Part shown: piece by piece, positions 27,401-41,200 of the stretch
How positions within the stretch are numbered: the stretch's first letter is position 1
How the letters are laid out: the number at the start of each line of letters is the position of its first letter
DNA from: Bathymodiolus brooksi
Taxonomy: Eukaryota; Mollusca; Bivalvia; Mytilida; Modiolidae
DNA: 64,000 bases
Direction of reading: 5' to 3'
NCBI GenBank assembly: GCA_963680875.1
Contig: OY804589.1
Coordinates: 33,024,962 to 33,088,961, forward strand
Position numbers and translations under genes: made by a program
The notes under the pieces: model-generated
The model's database searches: none
The model's input: only the letters and a program-made list of their open reading frames with translations
What the model was told of the DNA's origin: nothing

Positions 27401-30400
27401 TCGTGTTTCTCATATATACAGTCAAAAACCTGCTTCTTAATAGGCACCCGTCGTCGTGTTTCTCATATATACAGTCAAAATCCTGCTTCTTAATAGACAC
27501 CCGTCGTCGTGTTTCTCATATATACAGTCAAAATCCTGCTTCTTAATAGACACTCGTCGTCGTGTTTCTCATATATACAGTCAAAATCCTGCTTCTTAAT
27601 AGACAGCCGTCGTCGTGTTTCTCATATATACAGTCAAAATCCTGCTTCTTAATAGACACCCGTCGTCGTGTTTCTCATATATACAGTCAAAAACCTGCTT
27701 CTTAATAGACACCCGTCGTCGTGTTTCTCATATATACAGTCAAAAACCTGCTTCTTAATAGACACCCGCCGTCGTGTTTCTCAAATATACAGTCAAAAAC
27801 CTCCTTCTTAATTAACACCCACCGTCGTGTTTCTCATATATACAGTCAAAAACCTGCTTCATAATAGATACCCATCGTCGTGTTTCTCCTATATACAGTC
27901 AAAATCCTGCTTCTTAATAGACAGCCGTCGTCGTGTTTCTCATATATACAGTCAAAATCCTGCTTCTTAATAGACACCCGTCGTCGTGTTTCTCATATAT
28001 ACAGTCAAAATCCTGCTTCTTAATAGACAGCCGTCGTCGTGTTTCTCATATATACAGTCAAAATCCTGCTTCTTAATAGACACCCGTCGTCGTGTTTCTC
28101 CTATATACAGTCAAAATCCTGCTTCTTAATAGACACCCGTCGTCGTGTTTCTCATATATACAGTCAAAATCCTGCTTCTTAATAGACAGCCGTCGTCGTG
28201 TTTCTCATATATACAGTCAAAATCCTGCTTCTTAATAGACACCCGTCGTCGTGTTTCTCATATATACAGTCAAAATCCTGCTTCTTATTAGACACCTGTC
28301 GTCGTGTTTCTCCTATATACAGTCAAAAACCTGCTTCTTAATAGACACCCGCCGTCGTGTTTCTCATATATACAGTCAAAAACCTACTTCTTAATAGACA
28401 CCCGTCGTCGTGTTTCTCCTATATACAGTCAAAATCCTGCTTCTTAATAGACAGCCATCGTCGTGTTTCTCATATATACAGTCTAAATTCTGCTTCTTAA
28501 TAGACACCCGTCGTCGTGTTTCTCATATATACAGTCAAAATCCTGCTTCTTAATAGACAGCGTCGTCGTGTTTCTCATATATACAGTCAAAAACCTGCTT
28601 CTTAATAGGCACCCGTCGTCGTGTTTCTCATATATACAGTCAAAATCCTGCTTCTTAATAGACACCCGTCGTCGTGTTTCTCATATATACAGTCCAAATC
28701 CTGCTTCTTGATAGACACCCGTCGTCGTGTTTCTCCTATATACAATCAAAATCCTACTTCTTAATAGACACCCGTCGTCGTGTTTCTCATATATACAGTC
28801 AAAAACCTGCTTCTTAATAGACACCCGCCGTCGTGTTTCTCAAATATACAGTCAAAAACCTCCTTCTTAATTAACACCCGCCGTTGTGTTTCTCATATAT
28901 ACAGTCAAAAACCTGCTTCATAATAGATACCCATCGTCGTGTTTCTCCTATATACAGTCAAAATCCTGCTTCTTAATAGACAGCCGTCGTCGTGTTTCTC
29001 ATATATACAGTCAAAATCCTGCTTCTTAATAGACACCCGTCGTCGTGTTTCTCATATATACAGTCAAAATCCTGCTTCTTAATAGACAGCCGTCGTCGTG
29101 TTTCTCATATATACAGTCAAAATCCTGCTTCTTAATAGACACCCGTCGTCGTGTTTCTCCTATATACAGTCAAAATCCTGCTTCTTAATAGACACCCGTC
29201 GTCGTGTTTCTCATATATAGAGTCAAAATCCTGCTTCTTAATAGACAGCCGTCGTCGTGTTTCTCATATATACAGTCAAAATCCTGCTTCTTAATAGACA
29301 CCCGTCGTCGTGTTTCTCATATATACAGTCAAAATCCTGCTTCTTATTAGACACCTGTCGTCGTGTTTCTCCTATATACAGTCAAACACCTGCTTCTTAA
29401 TAGACACCCGCCGTCGTGTTTCTCATATATACAGTCAAAAGCCTACTTCTTAATAGACACCCGTCGTCGTGTTTCTCCTATATACAGTCAAAATCCTGCT
29501 TCTTAATAGACAGCCATCGTCGTGTTTCTCATATATACAGTCTAAATTCTGCTTCTTAATAGACACCCGTCGTCGTGTTTCTCATATATACAGTCAAAAT
29601 CCTGCTTCTTAATAGACAGCGTCGTCGTGTTTCTCATATATACAGTCAAAAACCTGCTTCTTAATAGGCACCCGTCGTCGTGTTTCTCATATATACAGTC
29701 AAAATCCTGCTTCTTAATAGACACCCGTCGTCGTGTTTCTCATATATACAGTCAAAATCCTGCTTCTTGATAGACACCCGTCGTCGTGTTTCTCCTATAT
29801 ACAATCAAAATCCTACTTCTTAATAGACACCCGTCGTCGTGTTTCTCATATATACAGTCAAAATCCTGCTTCTTAATAGACACCCGTCGTCGTGTTTCTC
29901 ATATATACAGTCAAAATCCTGCTCCTTAATAGACACCCGTGGTCGTGTTTCTCCTATATACAGTCAAAAACCTGCTTCTTAATAGACACCCGGCGTCGTG
30001 TTTCTCATATATACAGTCAAAAACCTGCTTCTTAATAGACACCCGCCGTCGTGTTTCTCATATATACAGTCAAAAACCTCCTTCTTAATTAACACCCGCC
30101 GTCGTGTTTCTCATATATACAGTCAAAAACCTGCTTCATAATAGATATCCGTCGTCTTGTTTCTCCTATATACAGTCAAAATCCTGCTTCTTAATAGACA
30201 GCCGTCGTCGTGTTTCTCATATATACAGTCAAAATCCTGCTTCTTAATAGACACCCGTCGTCGTGTTTCTCATATATACAGTCAAAATCCTGCTTCTTAA
30301 TAGACAGCCGTCGTCGTGTTTCTCATATATACAGTCAAAATCCTGCTTCTTAATAGACACCCGTCGTCGTGTTTCTCCTATATACAGTCAAAATCCTGCT

Positions 30401-32859
30401 TCTTAATAGACACCCGTCGTCGTGTTTCTCATATATACAGTCAAAATCCTGCTTCTTAATAGACAGCCGTCGTCGTGTTTCTCATATATACAGTCAAAAT
30501 CCTGCTTCTTAATAGACACCCGTCGTCGTGTTTCTCATATATACAGTCAAAATCCTGCTTCTTATTAGACACCTGTCGTCGTGTTTCTCCTATATACAGT
30601 CAAAAACCTGCTTCTTAATAGACACCCGCCGTCGTGTTTCTCATATATACAGTCAAAAACCTGCTTCTTAATAGACACCCGTCGTCGTGTTTCTCCTATA
30701 TACAGTCAAAATCCTGCTTCTTAATAGACAGCCATCGTCGTGTTTCTCATATATACAGTCTAAATTCTGCTTCTTAATAGACACCCGTCGTCGTGTTTCT
30801 CATATATACAGTCAAAATCCTGCTTCTTAATAGACAGCCGTCGTCGTGTTTCTCATATATACAGTCAAAATCCTGCTTCTTAATAGACACCCGTCGTCGT
30901 GTTTCTCATATATACAGTCAAAATCCTGCTTCTTAATAGACAGCCGTCGTCGTGTTTCTCATATATACAGTCAAAATCCTGCTTCTTAATAGACACCCGT
31001 CGTCGTGTTTCTCCTATATACAGTCAAAATCCTGCTTCTTAATAGACACCCGTCGTCGTGTTTCTCATATATACAGTCAAAATCCTGTTTCTTAATAGAC
31101 AGCGTCGTCGTGTTTCTCAAATATACAGTCAAAAACCTGCTTCTTAATAGGCACCCGTCGTCGTGTTTCTCATATATACAGTCAAAATCCTGCTTCTTAA
31201 TAGACACCCGTCGTCGTGTTTCTCATATATACAGTCAAAATCCTGCTTCTTAATAGACACTCGTCGTCGTGTTTCTCATATATACAGTCAACATCCTGCT
31301 TCTTAATAGACACCCGTCGTCGTGTTTCTCATATATACAGTCAAAATCCTGCTTCTTAATAGACACCCGTGGTCGTGTTTCTCCTATATACAGTCAAAAT
31401 CCTGCTTCTTAATAGACACCCGTGGTCGTGTTTCTCCTATATACAGTCAAAAACCTGCTTCTTAATAGACATCCACCGTCGTGTTTCTCATATATACAGT
31501 CAAAAACCTCCTTCTTAATTAACACCCGCCGTCGTGTTTCTCATATATACAGTCAAAAACCTGCTTCATAATAGATATCCGTCGTCTTGTTTCTCCTATA
31601 TACAGTCAAAATCCTGCTTCTTAATAGACAGCCGTCGTCGTGTTTCTCATATATACAGTCAAAATCCTGCTTCTTAATAGACACCCGTCGTCGTGTTTCT
31701 CATATATACAGTCAAAATCCTGCTTCTTAATAGACAGCCGTCGTCGTGTTTCTCATATATACAGTCAAAATCCTGCTTCTTAATAGACACCCGTCGTCGT
31801 GTTTCTCCTATATACAGTCAAAATCCTGCTTCTTGATAGACACCCGTCGTCGTGTTTCTCATATATACAGTCAAAATCCTGCTTCTTAATAGACAGCCGT
31901 CGTCGTGTTTCTCATATATACAGTCAAAATCCTGCTTCTTAATAGACACCCGTCGTCGTGTTTCTCATATATACAGTCAAAATCCTGCTTCTTATTAGAC
32001 ACCTGTCGTCGTGTTTCTCCTATATACAGTCAAAAACCTGCTTCTTAATAGACACCCGCCGTCGTGTTTCTCATATATACAGTCTAAATTCTGCTTCTTA
32101 ATAGACAGCCGTCGTCGTGTTTCTCATATATACAGTCAAAATCCTGCTTCTTAATAGACACCCGTCGTCGTGTTTCTCATATATACAGTCAAAATCCTGC
32201 TTCTTATTAGACACCTGTCGTCGTGTTTCTCATATATACAGTCAAAAACCTGCTTCTTAATAGACAGCCATCGTCGTGTTTCTCATATATACAGTCTAAA
32301 TTCTGCTTCTTAATAGACACCCGTCGTCGTGTTTCTCATATATACAGTCAAAATCCTGCTTCTTAATAGACAGCCGTCGTCGTGTTTTTCATATATACAG
32401 TCAAAATCCTGCTTCTTAATAGACACCCGTCGTCGTGTTTCTCATATATACAGTCAAAATCCTGCTTCTTAATAGACAGCCGTCGTCGTGTTTCTCATAT
32501 ATACAGTCAAAATCCTGCTTCTTAATAGACACCCGTCGTCGTGTTTCTCCTATATACAGTCAAAATCCTGCTTCTTAATAGACACCCGTCGTCGTGTTTC
32601 TCATATATACAGTCAAAATCCTGCTTCTTAATAGACAGCGTCGTCGTGTTTCTCATATATACAGTCAAAAACTGCTTCTTAATAGGCACCCGTCGTCGTG
32701 TTTCTCATATATACAGTCAAAATCCTGCTTCTTAATAGACACCCGTCGTCGTGTTTCTCATATATACAGTCAAAATCCTGCTTCTTAATAGACACTCGTC
32801 GTCGTGTTTCTCATATATACAGTCAAAATCCTGCTTCTTAATAGACAGCCGTCGTCGTG
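24481..32859. repeat. Block II, left part: irregular roughly 1 kb higher-order repeats
   Basis: There are no genes here, only satellite. Block II type HOR units begin here, marked by TTATTAGACACCTG, GACAGCCATCG, GTCTAAATTCTG and a 52 bp monomer with GACAGCG. The 52 bp monomers lie at 24,920, 25,237, 26,295, 27,354, 28,519, 29,578 and 31,061, with one more near 32,590. Two further single-base deletions occur in other monomers, at about 25,590 (ATAGCACCC) and 32,671 (CAAAAACTGC). Spacing is irregular (317, 1,058, 1,059 bp and so on) compared with the regular array to the right. This stretch looks like the older or less homogenised flank of the super-HOR. Confidence 0.75.
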
Positions 32860-33018
32860 TTTCTCATATATACAGTCAAAATCCTGCTTCTTAATAGACA
32901 CCCGTCGTCGTGTTTCTCATATATACAGTCAAAAACCTGCTTCTTAATAGACACCCGTCGTCGTGTTTCTCATATATACAGTCAAAAACCTGCTTCTTAA
33001 TAGACACCTGCTGTCGTG

Positions 33019-33124
33019 TTTCTCAAATATACAGTCAAAAACCTCCTTCTTAATTAACACCCACCGTCGTGTTTCTCATATATACAGTCAAAAACCTGCT
33101 TCATAATAGATACCCATCGTCGTG
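33019..33124 (+). repeat. Marker dimer: TTAATTAA monomer followed by CTTCATAATAG monomer
   Basis: The first monomer (33,019-33,071) has CTCAAATAT, CCTCCTT and TTAATTAAC (A37T, G38A). The second (33,072-33,124) has CTTCATAATAGATACC. This ordered pair recurs across Blocks I and II, for example near 3,890, 5,420, 13,725, 16,060, 16,905, 17,440, 18,080, 18,820, 21,100, 24,180, 27,780, 28,840, 36,040 and 38,370. It predates the split of the two blocks. The palindrome TTAATTAA is a PacI recognition sequence, so digestion fragments would report the HOR length. Confidence 0.85.
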
Positions 33125-33336
33125 TTTCTCCTATATACAGTCAAAATCCTGCTTCTTAATAGACAGCCGTCGTCGTGTTTCTCATATATACAGTCAAAAT
33201 CCTGCTTCTTAATAGACACCCGTCGTCGTGTTTCTCATATATACAGTCAAAATCCTGCTTCTTAATAGACAGCCGTCGTCGTGTTTCTCATATATACAGT
33301 CAAAATCCTGCTTCTTAATAGACACCCGTCGTCGTG
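33125..33336 (+). repeat. 106 bp dimeric sub-pattern (ACAGCC / ACACCC alternation)
   Basis: Four successive monomers alternate between the C42G form (GACAGCC) and the consensus form (GACACCC), making two 106 bp dimers. The same alternation follows the CTTCATAATAG monomer in most Block II sub-HORs. It is the shortest level of higher-order structure seen, but it never runs far before other variants interrupt it. Confidence 0.75.
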
Positions 33337-33760
33337 TTTCTCCTATATACAGTCAAAATCCTGCTTCTTAGTAGACACCCGTCGTCGTGTTTCTCATATA
33401 TACAGTCAAAATCCTGCTTCTTAATAGACAGCCGTGGTCGTGTTTCTCATATATACAGTCAAAATCCTGCTTCTTAATAGACACCCGTCGTCGTGTTTCT
33501 CATATATACAGTCAAAATCCTGCTTCTTATTAGACACCTGTCGTCGTGTTTCTCCTATATACAGTCAAAAACCTGCTTCTTAATAGACACCCGCCGTCGT
33601 GTTTCTCATATATACAGTCAAAAACCTACTTCTTAATAGACACCCGTCGTCGTGTTTCTCCTATATACAGTCAAAATCCTGCTTCTTAATAGACAGCCAT
33701 CGTCGTGTTTCTCATATATACAGTCTAAATTCTGCTTCTTAATAGACACCCGTCGTCGTG

Positions 33761-33812
33761 TTTCTCATATATACAGTCAAAATCCTGCTTCTTAATAGAC
33801 AGCGTCGTCGTG
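33761..33812 (+). repeat. 52 bp variant monomer (Block II hallmark)
   Basis: This monomer carries C42G plus loss of one C, turning GACACCCGTCG into GACAGCGTCG. It always follows the GTCTAAATTCTG monomer (or its GTTTTAATTC derivative) and is followed by the AGGCACCC monomer. Other copies start at 24,920, 25,237, 26,295, 28,519, 29,578, 34,767, 35,720, 36,620, 37,679, 39,109, 40,115, 41,068, 41,968, 43,663, 44,616, 45,516, 46,946, 48,376, 49,382, 50,335, 51,235, 52,294 and, in an island of Block III, 56,327. It shifts reading phase by one and makes the spacing arithmetic diagnostic. Confidence 0.92.
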
Positions 33813-36800
33813 TTTCTCATATATACAGTCAAAAACCTGCTTCTTAATAGGCACCCGTCGTCGTGTTTCTCATATATACAGTCAAAATCCTGCTTCTTAA
33901 TAGACACCCGTCGTCGTGTTTCTCATATATACAGTCAAAATCCTGCTTCTTGATAGACACCCGTCGTCGTGTTTCTCCTATATACAATCAAAATCCTACT
34001 TCTTAATAGACACCCGTCGTCGTGTTTCTCATATATACAGTCAAAAACCTGCTTCTTAATAGACACCCGCCGTCGTGTTTCTCATATATACAGTCAAAAA
34101 CCTGCTTCATAATAGATACCCATCGTCGTGTTTCTCCTATATACAGTCAAAATCCTGCTTCTTAATAGACAGCCGTCGTCGTGTTTCTCATATATACAGT
34201 CAAAATCCTGCTTCTTAATAGACACCCGTCGTCGTGTTTCTCATATATACAGTCAAAATCCTGCTTCTTAATAGACAGCCGTCGTCGTGTTTCTCATATA
34301 TACAGTCAAAATCCTGCTTCTTAATAGACACCCGTCGTCGTGTTTCTCCTATATACAGTCAAAATCCTGCTTCTAAATAGACACCGGTCGTCGTGTTTCT
34401 CATATATACAGTCAAAATCCTGCTTCTTAATAGACAGCCGTCGTCGTGTTTCTCATATATACAGTCAAAATCCTGCTTCTTAATAGACACCCGTCGTCGT
34501 GTTTCTCATATATACAGTCAAAATCCTGCTTCTTATTAGTCACCTGTCGTCGTGTTTCTCCTATATACAGTCAAAAACCTGCTTCTTAATAGACACCCGC
34601 CGTCGTGTTTCTCATATATACAGTCAAAAACCTACTTCTTAATAGACACCCGTCGTCGTGTTTCTCCTATATACAGTCAAAATCCTGCTTCTTAATAGAC
34701 AGCCATCGTCGTGTTTCTCATATAAACAGTCTAAATTCTGTTTCTTAATAGACACCCGTCGTCGTGTTTCTCATATATACAGTCAAAATCCTGCTTCTTA
34801 ATAGACAGCGTCGTCATGTTTCTCATATATACAGTCAAAAACCTGCTTCTTAGTAGGCACCCGTCGTCGTGTTTCTCATATATACAGTCAAAATCCTGCT
34901 TCTTAATAGACACCCGTCGTCGTGTTTCTCATATATACAGTCAAAATCCTGCTTCTTGATAGACACCCGTCGTCGTGTTTCTCCTATATACAATCAAAAT
35001 CCTACTTCTTAATAGACACCCGTCGTCGTGTTTCTCATATATACAGTCAAAATCCTGCTTCTTAATAGACACCCGTCGTCGTGTTTCTCATATATACAGT
35101 CAAAATCCTGCTTCTTAATAGACAGCCGTCGTCGTGTTTCTCATATATACAGTCAAAATCCTGCTTCTTAATAGACACCCGTCGTCGTGTTTCTCATATA
35201 TACAGTCAAAATCCTGCTTCTTAATAGACAGCCGTCGTCGTGTTTCTCATATATACAGTCAAAATCCTGCTTCTTAATAGACACCCGTCGTCGTGTTTCT
35301 CCTATATACAGTCAAAATCCTGCTTCTTAGTAGACACCCGTCGTCGTGTTTCTCATATATACAGTCAAAATCCTGCTTCTTAATAGACAGCCGTGGTCGT
35401 GTTTCTCATATATACAGTCAAAATCCTGCTTCTTAATAGACACCCGTCGTCGTGTTTCTCATATATACAGTCAAAATCCTGCTTCTTATTAGACACCTGT
35501 CGTCGTGTTTCTCCTATATACAGTCAAAAACCTGCTTCTTAATAGACACCCGCCGTCGTGTTTCTCATATATACAGTCAAAAACCTACTTCTTAATAGAC
35601 ACCCGTCGTCGTGTTTCTCCTATATACAGTCAAAATCCTGCTTCTTAATAGACAGCCATCGTCGTGTTTCTCATATATACAGTCTAAATTCTGCTTCTTA
35701 ATAGACACCCGTCGTCGTGTTTCTCATATATACAGTCAAAATCCTGCTTCTTAATAGACAGCGTCGTCGTGTTTCTCATATATACAGTCAAAAACCTGCT
35801 TCTTAATAGGCACCCGTCGTCGTGTTTCTCATATATACAGTCAAAATCCTGCTTCTTAATAGACACCCGTCGTCGTGTTTCTCATATATACAGTCAAAAT
35901 CCTGCTTCTTGATAGACACCCGTCGTCGTGTTTCTCCTATATACAATCAAAATCCTACTTCTTAATAGACACCCGTCGTCGTGTTTCTCATATATACAGT
36001 CAAAAACCTGCTTCTTAATAGACACCCGCCGTCGTGTTTCTCAAATATACAGTCAAAAACCTTCTTCTTAATTAACACCCGCCCTCGTGTTTCTCATTTA
36101 TACAGTCAAAAACCTGCTTCATAATAGATACCCATCGTCGTGTTTCTCCTATATACAGTCAAAATCCTGCTTCTTAATAGACAGCCGTCGTCGTGTTTCT
36201 CATATATACAGTCAAAATCCTGCTTCTTAATAGACACCCGTCGTCGTGTTTCTCATATATACAGTCAAAATCCTGCTTCTTAATAGACAGCCGTCGTCGT
36301 GTTTCTCATATATACAGTAAAAATCCTGCTTCTTAATAGACACCCGTCGTCGTGTTTCTCATATATACAGTCAAAATCCTGCTTCTTATTAGACACCTGT
36401 CGTCGTGTTTCTCCTATATACAGTCAAAAACCTGCTTCTTAATAGACACCCGCCGTCGTGTTTCTCATATATACAGTCAAAAACCTACTTCTTAATAGAC
36501 ACCCGTCGTCGTGTTTCTCCTATATACAGTCAAAATCCTGCTTCTTAATAGACAGCCATCGTCGTGTTTCTCATATAAACAGTCTAAATTCTGCTTCTTA
36601 ATAGACACCCGTCGTCGTGTTTCTCATATATACAGTCAAAATCCTGCTTCTTAATAGACAGCGTCGTCATGTTTCTCATATATACAGTCAAAAACCTGCT
36701 TCTTAATAGGCACCCGTCGTCGTGTTTCTCATATATACAGTCAAAATCCTGCTTCTTAATAGACACCCGTCGTCGTGTTTCTCATATATACAGTCAAAAT

Positions 36801-38207
36801 CCTGCTTCTTGATAGACACCCGTCGTCGTGTTTCTCCTATATACAATCAAAATCCTACTTCTTAATAGACACCCGTCGTCGTGTTTCTCATATATACAGT
36901 CAAAATCCTGCTTCTTAATAGACACCCGTCGTCGTGTTTCTCATATATACAGTCAAAATCCTGCTTCTTAATAGACACCCGTGGTCGTGTTTCTCCTATA
37001 TACAGTCAAAAACCTGCTTCTTAATAGACACCCGGCGTCGTGTTTCTCATATATACAGTCAAAATCCTGCTTCTTAATAGACACCCGCCGTCGTGTTTCT
37101 CATATATACAGTCAAAAACCTCCTTCTTAATTAACACCCGCCGTCGTGTTTCTCATATATACAGTCAAAAACCTGCTTCATAATAGATATCCGTCGTCTT
37201 GTTTCTCCTATATACAGTCAAAATCCTGCTTCTTAATAGACAGCCGTCGTCCTGTTTCTCATATATACAGTCAAAATCCTGCTTCTTAATAGACACCCGT
37301 CGTCGTGTTTCTCATATATACAGTCAAAATCCTGCTTCTTAATAGACAGCCGTCGTCGTGTTTCTCATATATACAGTCAAAATCCTGCTTCTTAATAGAC
37401 ACCCGTCGTCGTGTTTCTCATATATACAGTCAAAATCCTGCTTCTTATTAGACACCTGTCGTCGTGTTTCTCCTATATACAGTCAAAAACCTGCTTCTTA
37501 ATAGACACCCGCCGTCGTGTTTCTCATATATACAGTCAAAAACCTGCTTCTTAATAGACACCCGTCGTCGTGTTTCTCCTATATACAGTCAAAATCCTGC
37601 TTCTTAATAGACAGCCATCGTCGTGTTTCTCATATATACAGTTTTAATTCTGCTTCTTAATAGACACCCGTCGTCGTGTTTCTCATATATACAGTCAAAA
37701 TCCTGCTTCTTAATAGACAGCGTCGTCGTGTTTCTCATATATACAGTCAAAAACCTGCTTTTTAATAGGCACCCGTCGTCGTGTTTCTCATATATACAGT
37801 CAAAATCCTGCTTCTTAATAGACACCCGTCGTCGTGTTTCTCATATATACAGTCAAAATCCTGGTTCTTGATAGACACCCGTCGTCGTGTTTCTCCTATA
37901 TACAGTCAAAATCCTGCTTCTTAATAGACACTCGTCGTCGTGTTTCTCCTATATACAATCAAAATCCTACTTCTTAATAGACACCCGTCGTCGTGTTTCT
38001 CATATATACAGTCAAAATCCTGCTTCTTAATAGACACCCGTCGTCGTGTTTCTCATATATACAGTCAAAATCCTGCTTCTTAATAGACACCCGTGGTCGT
38101 GTTTCTCCTATATACAGTCAAAAACCTGCTTCTTAATAGACACCCGTCGTCGTGTTTCTCCTATATACAGTCAAAAACCTGCTTCTTAATAGACACCCGC
38201 CGTCGTG

Positions 38208-41200
38208 TTTCTCATATATACAGTCAAAATCCTGCTTCTTAATAGACACCCGTCGTCGTGTTTCTCATATATACAGTCAAAAACCTGCTTCTTAATAGAC
38301 ACCCGTCGTCGTGTTTCTCATATATACAGTCAAAAACCTGCTTCTTAATAGACACCTGCTGTCGTGTTTCTCAAATATACAGTCAAAAACCTCCTTCTTA
38401 ATTAACACCCACCGTCGTGTTTCTCATATATACAGTCAAAAACCTGCTTCATAATAGATACCCATCGTCGTGTTTCTCCTATATACAGTCAAAATCCTGC
38501 TTCTTAATAGACAGCCGTCGTCGTGTTTCTCATATATACAGTCAAAATCCTGCTTCTTAATAGACACCCGTCGTCGTGTTTCTCATATATACAGTCAAAA
38601 TCCTGCTTCTTAATAGACAGCCGTCGTCGTGTTTCTCATATATACAGTCAAAATCCTGCTTCTTAATAGACACCCGTCGTCGTGTTTCTCCTATATACAG
38701 TCAAAATCCTGCTTCTTAGTAGACACCCGTCGTCGTGTTTCTCATATATACAGTCAAAATCCTGCTTCTTAATAGACAGCCGTGGTCGTGTTTCTCATAT
38801 ATACAGTCAAAATCCTGCTTCTTAATAGACACCCGTCGTCGTGTTTCTCATATATACAGTCAAAATCCTGCTTCTTATTAGACACCTGTCGTCGTGTTTC
38901 TCCTATATACAGTCAAAAACCTGCTTCTTAATAGACACCCGCCGTCGTGTTTCTCATATATACAGTCAAAAACCTACTTCTTAATAGACACCCGTCGTCG
39001 TGTTTCTCCTATATACAGTCAAAATCCTGCTTCTTAATAGACAGCCATCGTCGTGTTTCTCATATATACAGTCTAAATTCTGCTTCTTAATAGACACCCG
39101 TCGTCGTGTTTCTCATATATACAGTCAAAATCCTGCTTCTTAATAGACAGCGTCGTCGTGTTTCTCATATATACAGTCAAAAACCTGCTTCTTAATAGGC
39201 ACCCGTCGTCGTGTTTCTCATATATACAGTCAAAATCCTGCTTCTTAATAGACACCCGTCGTCGTGTTTCTCATATATACAGTCAAAATCCTGCTTCTTG
39301 ATAGACACCCGTCGTCGTGTTTCTCCTATATACAATCAAAATCCTACTTCTTAATAGACACCCGTCGTCGTGTTTCTCATATATACAGTCAAAAACCTGC
39401 TTCTTAATAGACACCCGCCGTCGTGTTTCTCATATATACAGTCAAAAACCTGCTTCATAATAGATACCCATCGTCGTGTTTCTCCTATATACAGTCAAAA
39501 TCCTGCTTCTTAATAGACAGCCGTCGTCGTGTTTCTCATATATACAGTCAAAATCCTGCTTCTTAATAGACACCCGTCGTCGTGTTTCTCATATATACAG
39601 TCAAAATCCTGCTTCTTAATAGACAGCCGTCGTCGTGTTTCTCATATATACAGTCAAAATCCTGCTTCTTAATAGACACCCGTCGTCGTGTTTCTCCTAT
39701 ATACAGTCAAAATCCTGCTTCTAAATAGACACCGGTCGTCGTGTTTCTCATATATACAGTCAAAATCCTGCTTCTTAATAGACAGCCGTCGTCGTGTTTC
39801 TCATATATACAGTCAAAATCCTGCTTCTTAATAGACACCCGTCGTCGTGTTTCTCATATATACAGTCAAAATCCTGCTTCTTATTAGTCACCTGTCGTCG
39901 TGTTTCTCCTATATACAGTCAAAAACCTGCTTCTTAATAGACACCCGCCGTCGTGTTTCTCATATATACAGTCAAAAACCTACTTCTTAATAGACACCCG
40001 TCGTCGTGTTTCTCCTATATACAGTCAAAATCCTGCTTCTTAATAGACAGCCATCGTCGTGTTTCTCATATAAACAGTCTAAATTCTGTTTCTTAATAGA
40101 CACCCGTCGTCGTGTTTCTCATATATACAGTCAAAATCCTGCTTCTTAATAGACAGCGTCGTCATGTTTCTCATATATACAGTCAAAAACCTGCTTCTTA
40201 GTAGGCACCCGTCGTCGTGTTTCTCATATATACAGTCAAAATCCTGCTTCTTAATAGACACCCGTCGTCGTGTTTCTCATATATACAGTCAAAATCCTGC
40301 TTCTTGATAGACACCCGTCGTCGTGTTTCTCCTATATACAATCAAAATCCTACTTCTTAATAGACACCCGTCGTCGTGTTTCTCATATATACAGTCAAAA
40401 TCCTGCTTCTTAATAGACACCCGTCGTCGTGTTTCTCATATATACAGTCAAAATCCTGCTTCTTAATAGACAGCCGTCGTCGTGTTTCTCATATATACAG
40501 TCAAAATCCTGCTTCTTAATAGACACCCGTCGTCGTGTTTCTCATATATACAGTCAAAATCCTGCTTCTTAATAGACAGCCGTCGTCGTGTTTCTCATAT
40601 ATACAGTCAAAATCCTGCTTCTTAATAGACACCCGTCGTCGTGTTTCTCCTATATACAGTCAAAATCCTGCTTCTTAGTAGACACCCGTCGTCGTGTTTC
40701 TCATATATACAGTCAAAATCCTGCTTCTTAATAGACAGCCGTGGTCGTGTTTCTCATATATACAGTCAAAATCCTGCTTCTTAATAGACACCCGTCGTCG
40801 TGTTTCTCATATATACAGTCAAAATCCTGCTTCTTATTAGACACCTGTCGTCGTGTTTCTCCTATATACAGTCAAAAACCTGCTTCTTAATAGACACCCG
40901 CCGTCGTGTTTCTCATATATACAGTCAAAAACCTACTTCTTAATAGACACCCGTCGTCGTGTTTCTCCTATATACAGTCAAAATCCTGCTTCTTAATAGA
41001 CAGCCATCGTCGTGTTTCTCATATATACAGTCTAAATTCTGCTTCTTAATAGACACCCGTCGTCGTGTTTCTCATATATACAGTCAAAATCCTGCTTCTT
41101 AATAGACAGCGTCGTCGTGTTTCTCATATATACAGTCAAAAACCTGCTTCTTAATAGGCACCCGTCGTCGTGTTTCTCATATATACAGTCAAAATCCTGC

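Larger units (their letters stand above)
32860..38207. repeat. Super-HOR copy 1 (complete, 101 monomers)
   Basis: Measured between the starts of successive GTCTAAATTCTG monomers, the series is 33,708 (19 monomers, 1,006 bp), 34,714 (18, 953 bp), 35,667 (17, 900 bp), 36,567 (20, 1,059 bp) and 37,626 (27, 1,430 bp, ending inside copy 2 at 39,055). Each segment contains exactly one 52 bp monomer, at 33,761, 34,767, 35,720, 36,620 and 37,679. In the fifth segment the marker is altered to GTTTTAATTC. Confidence 0.88.
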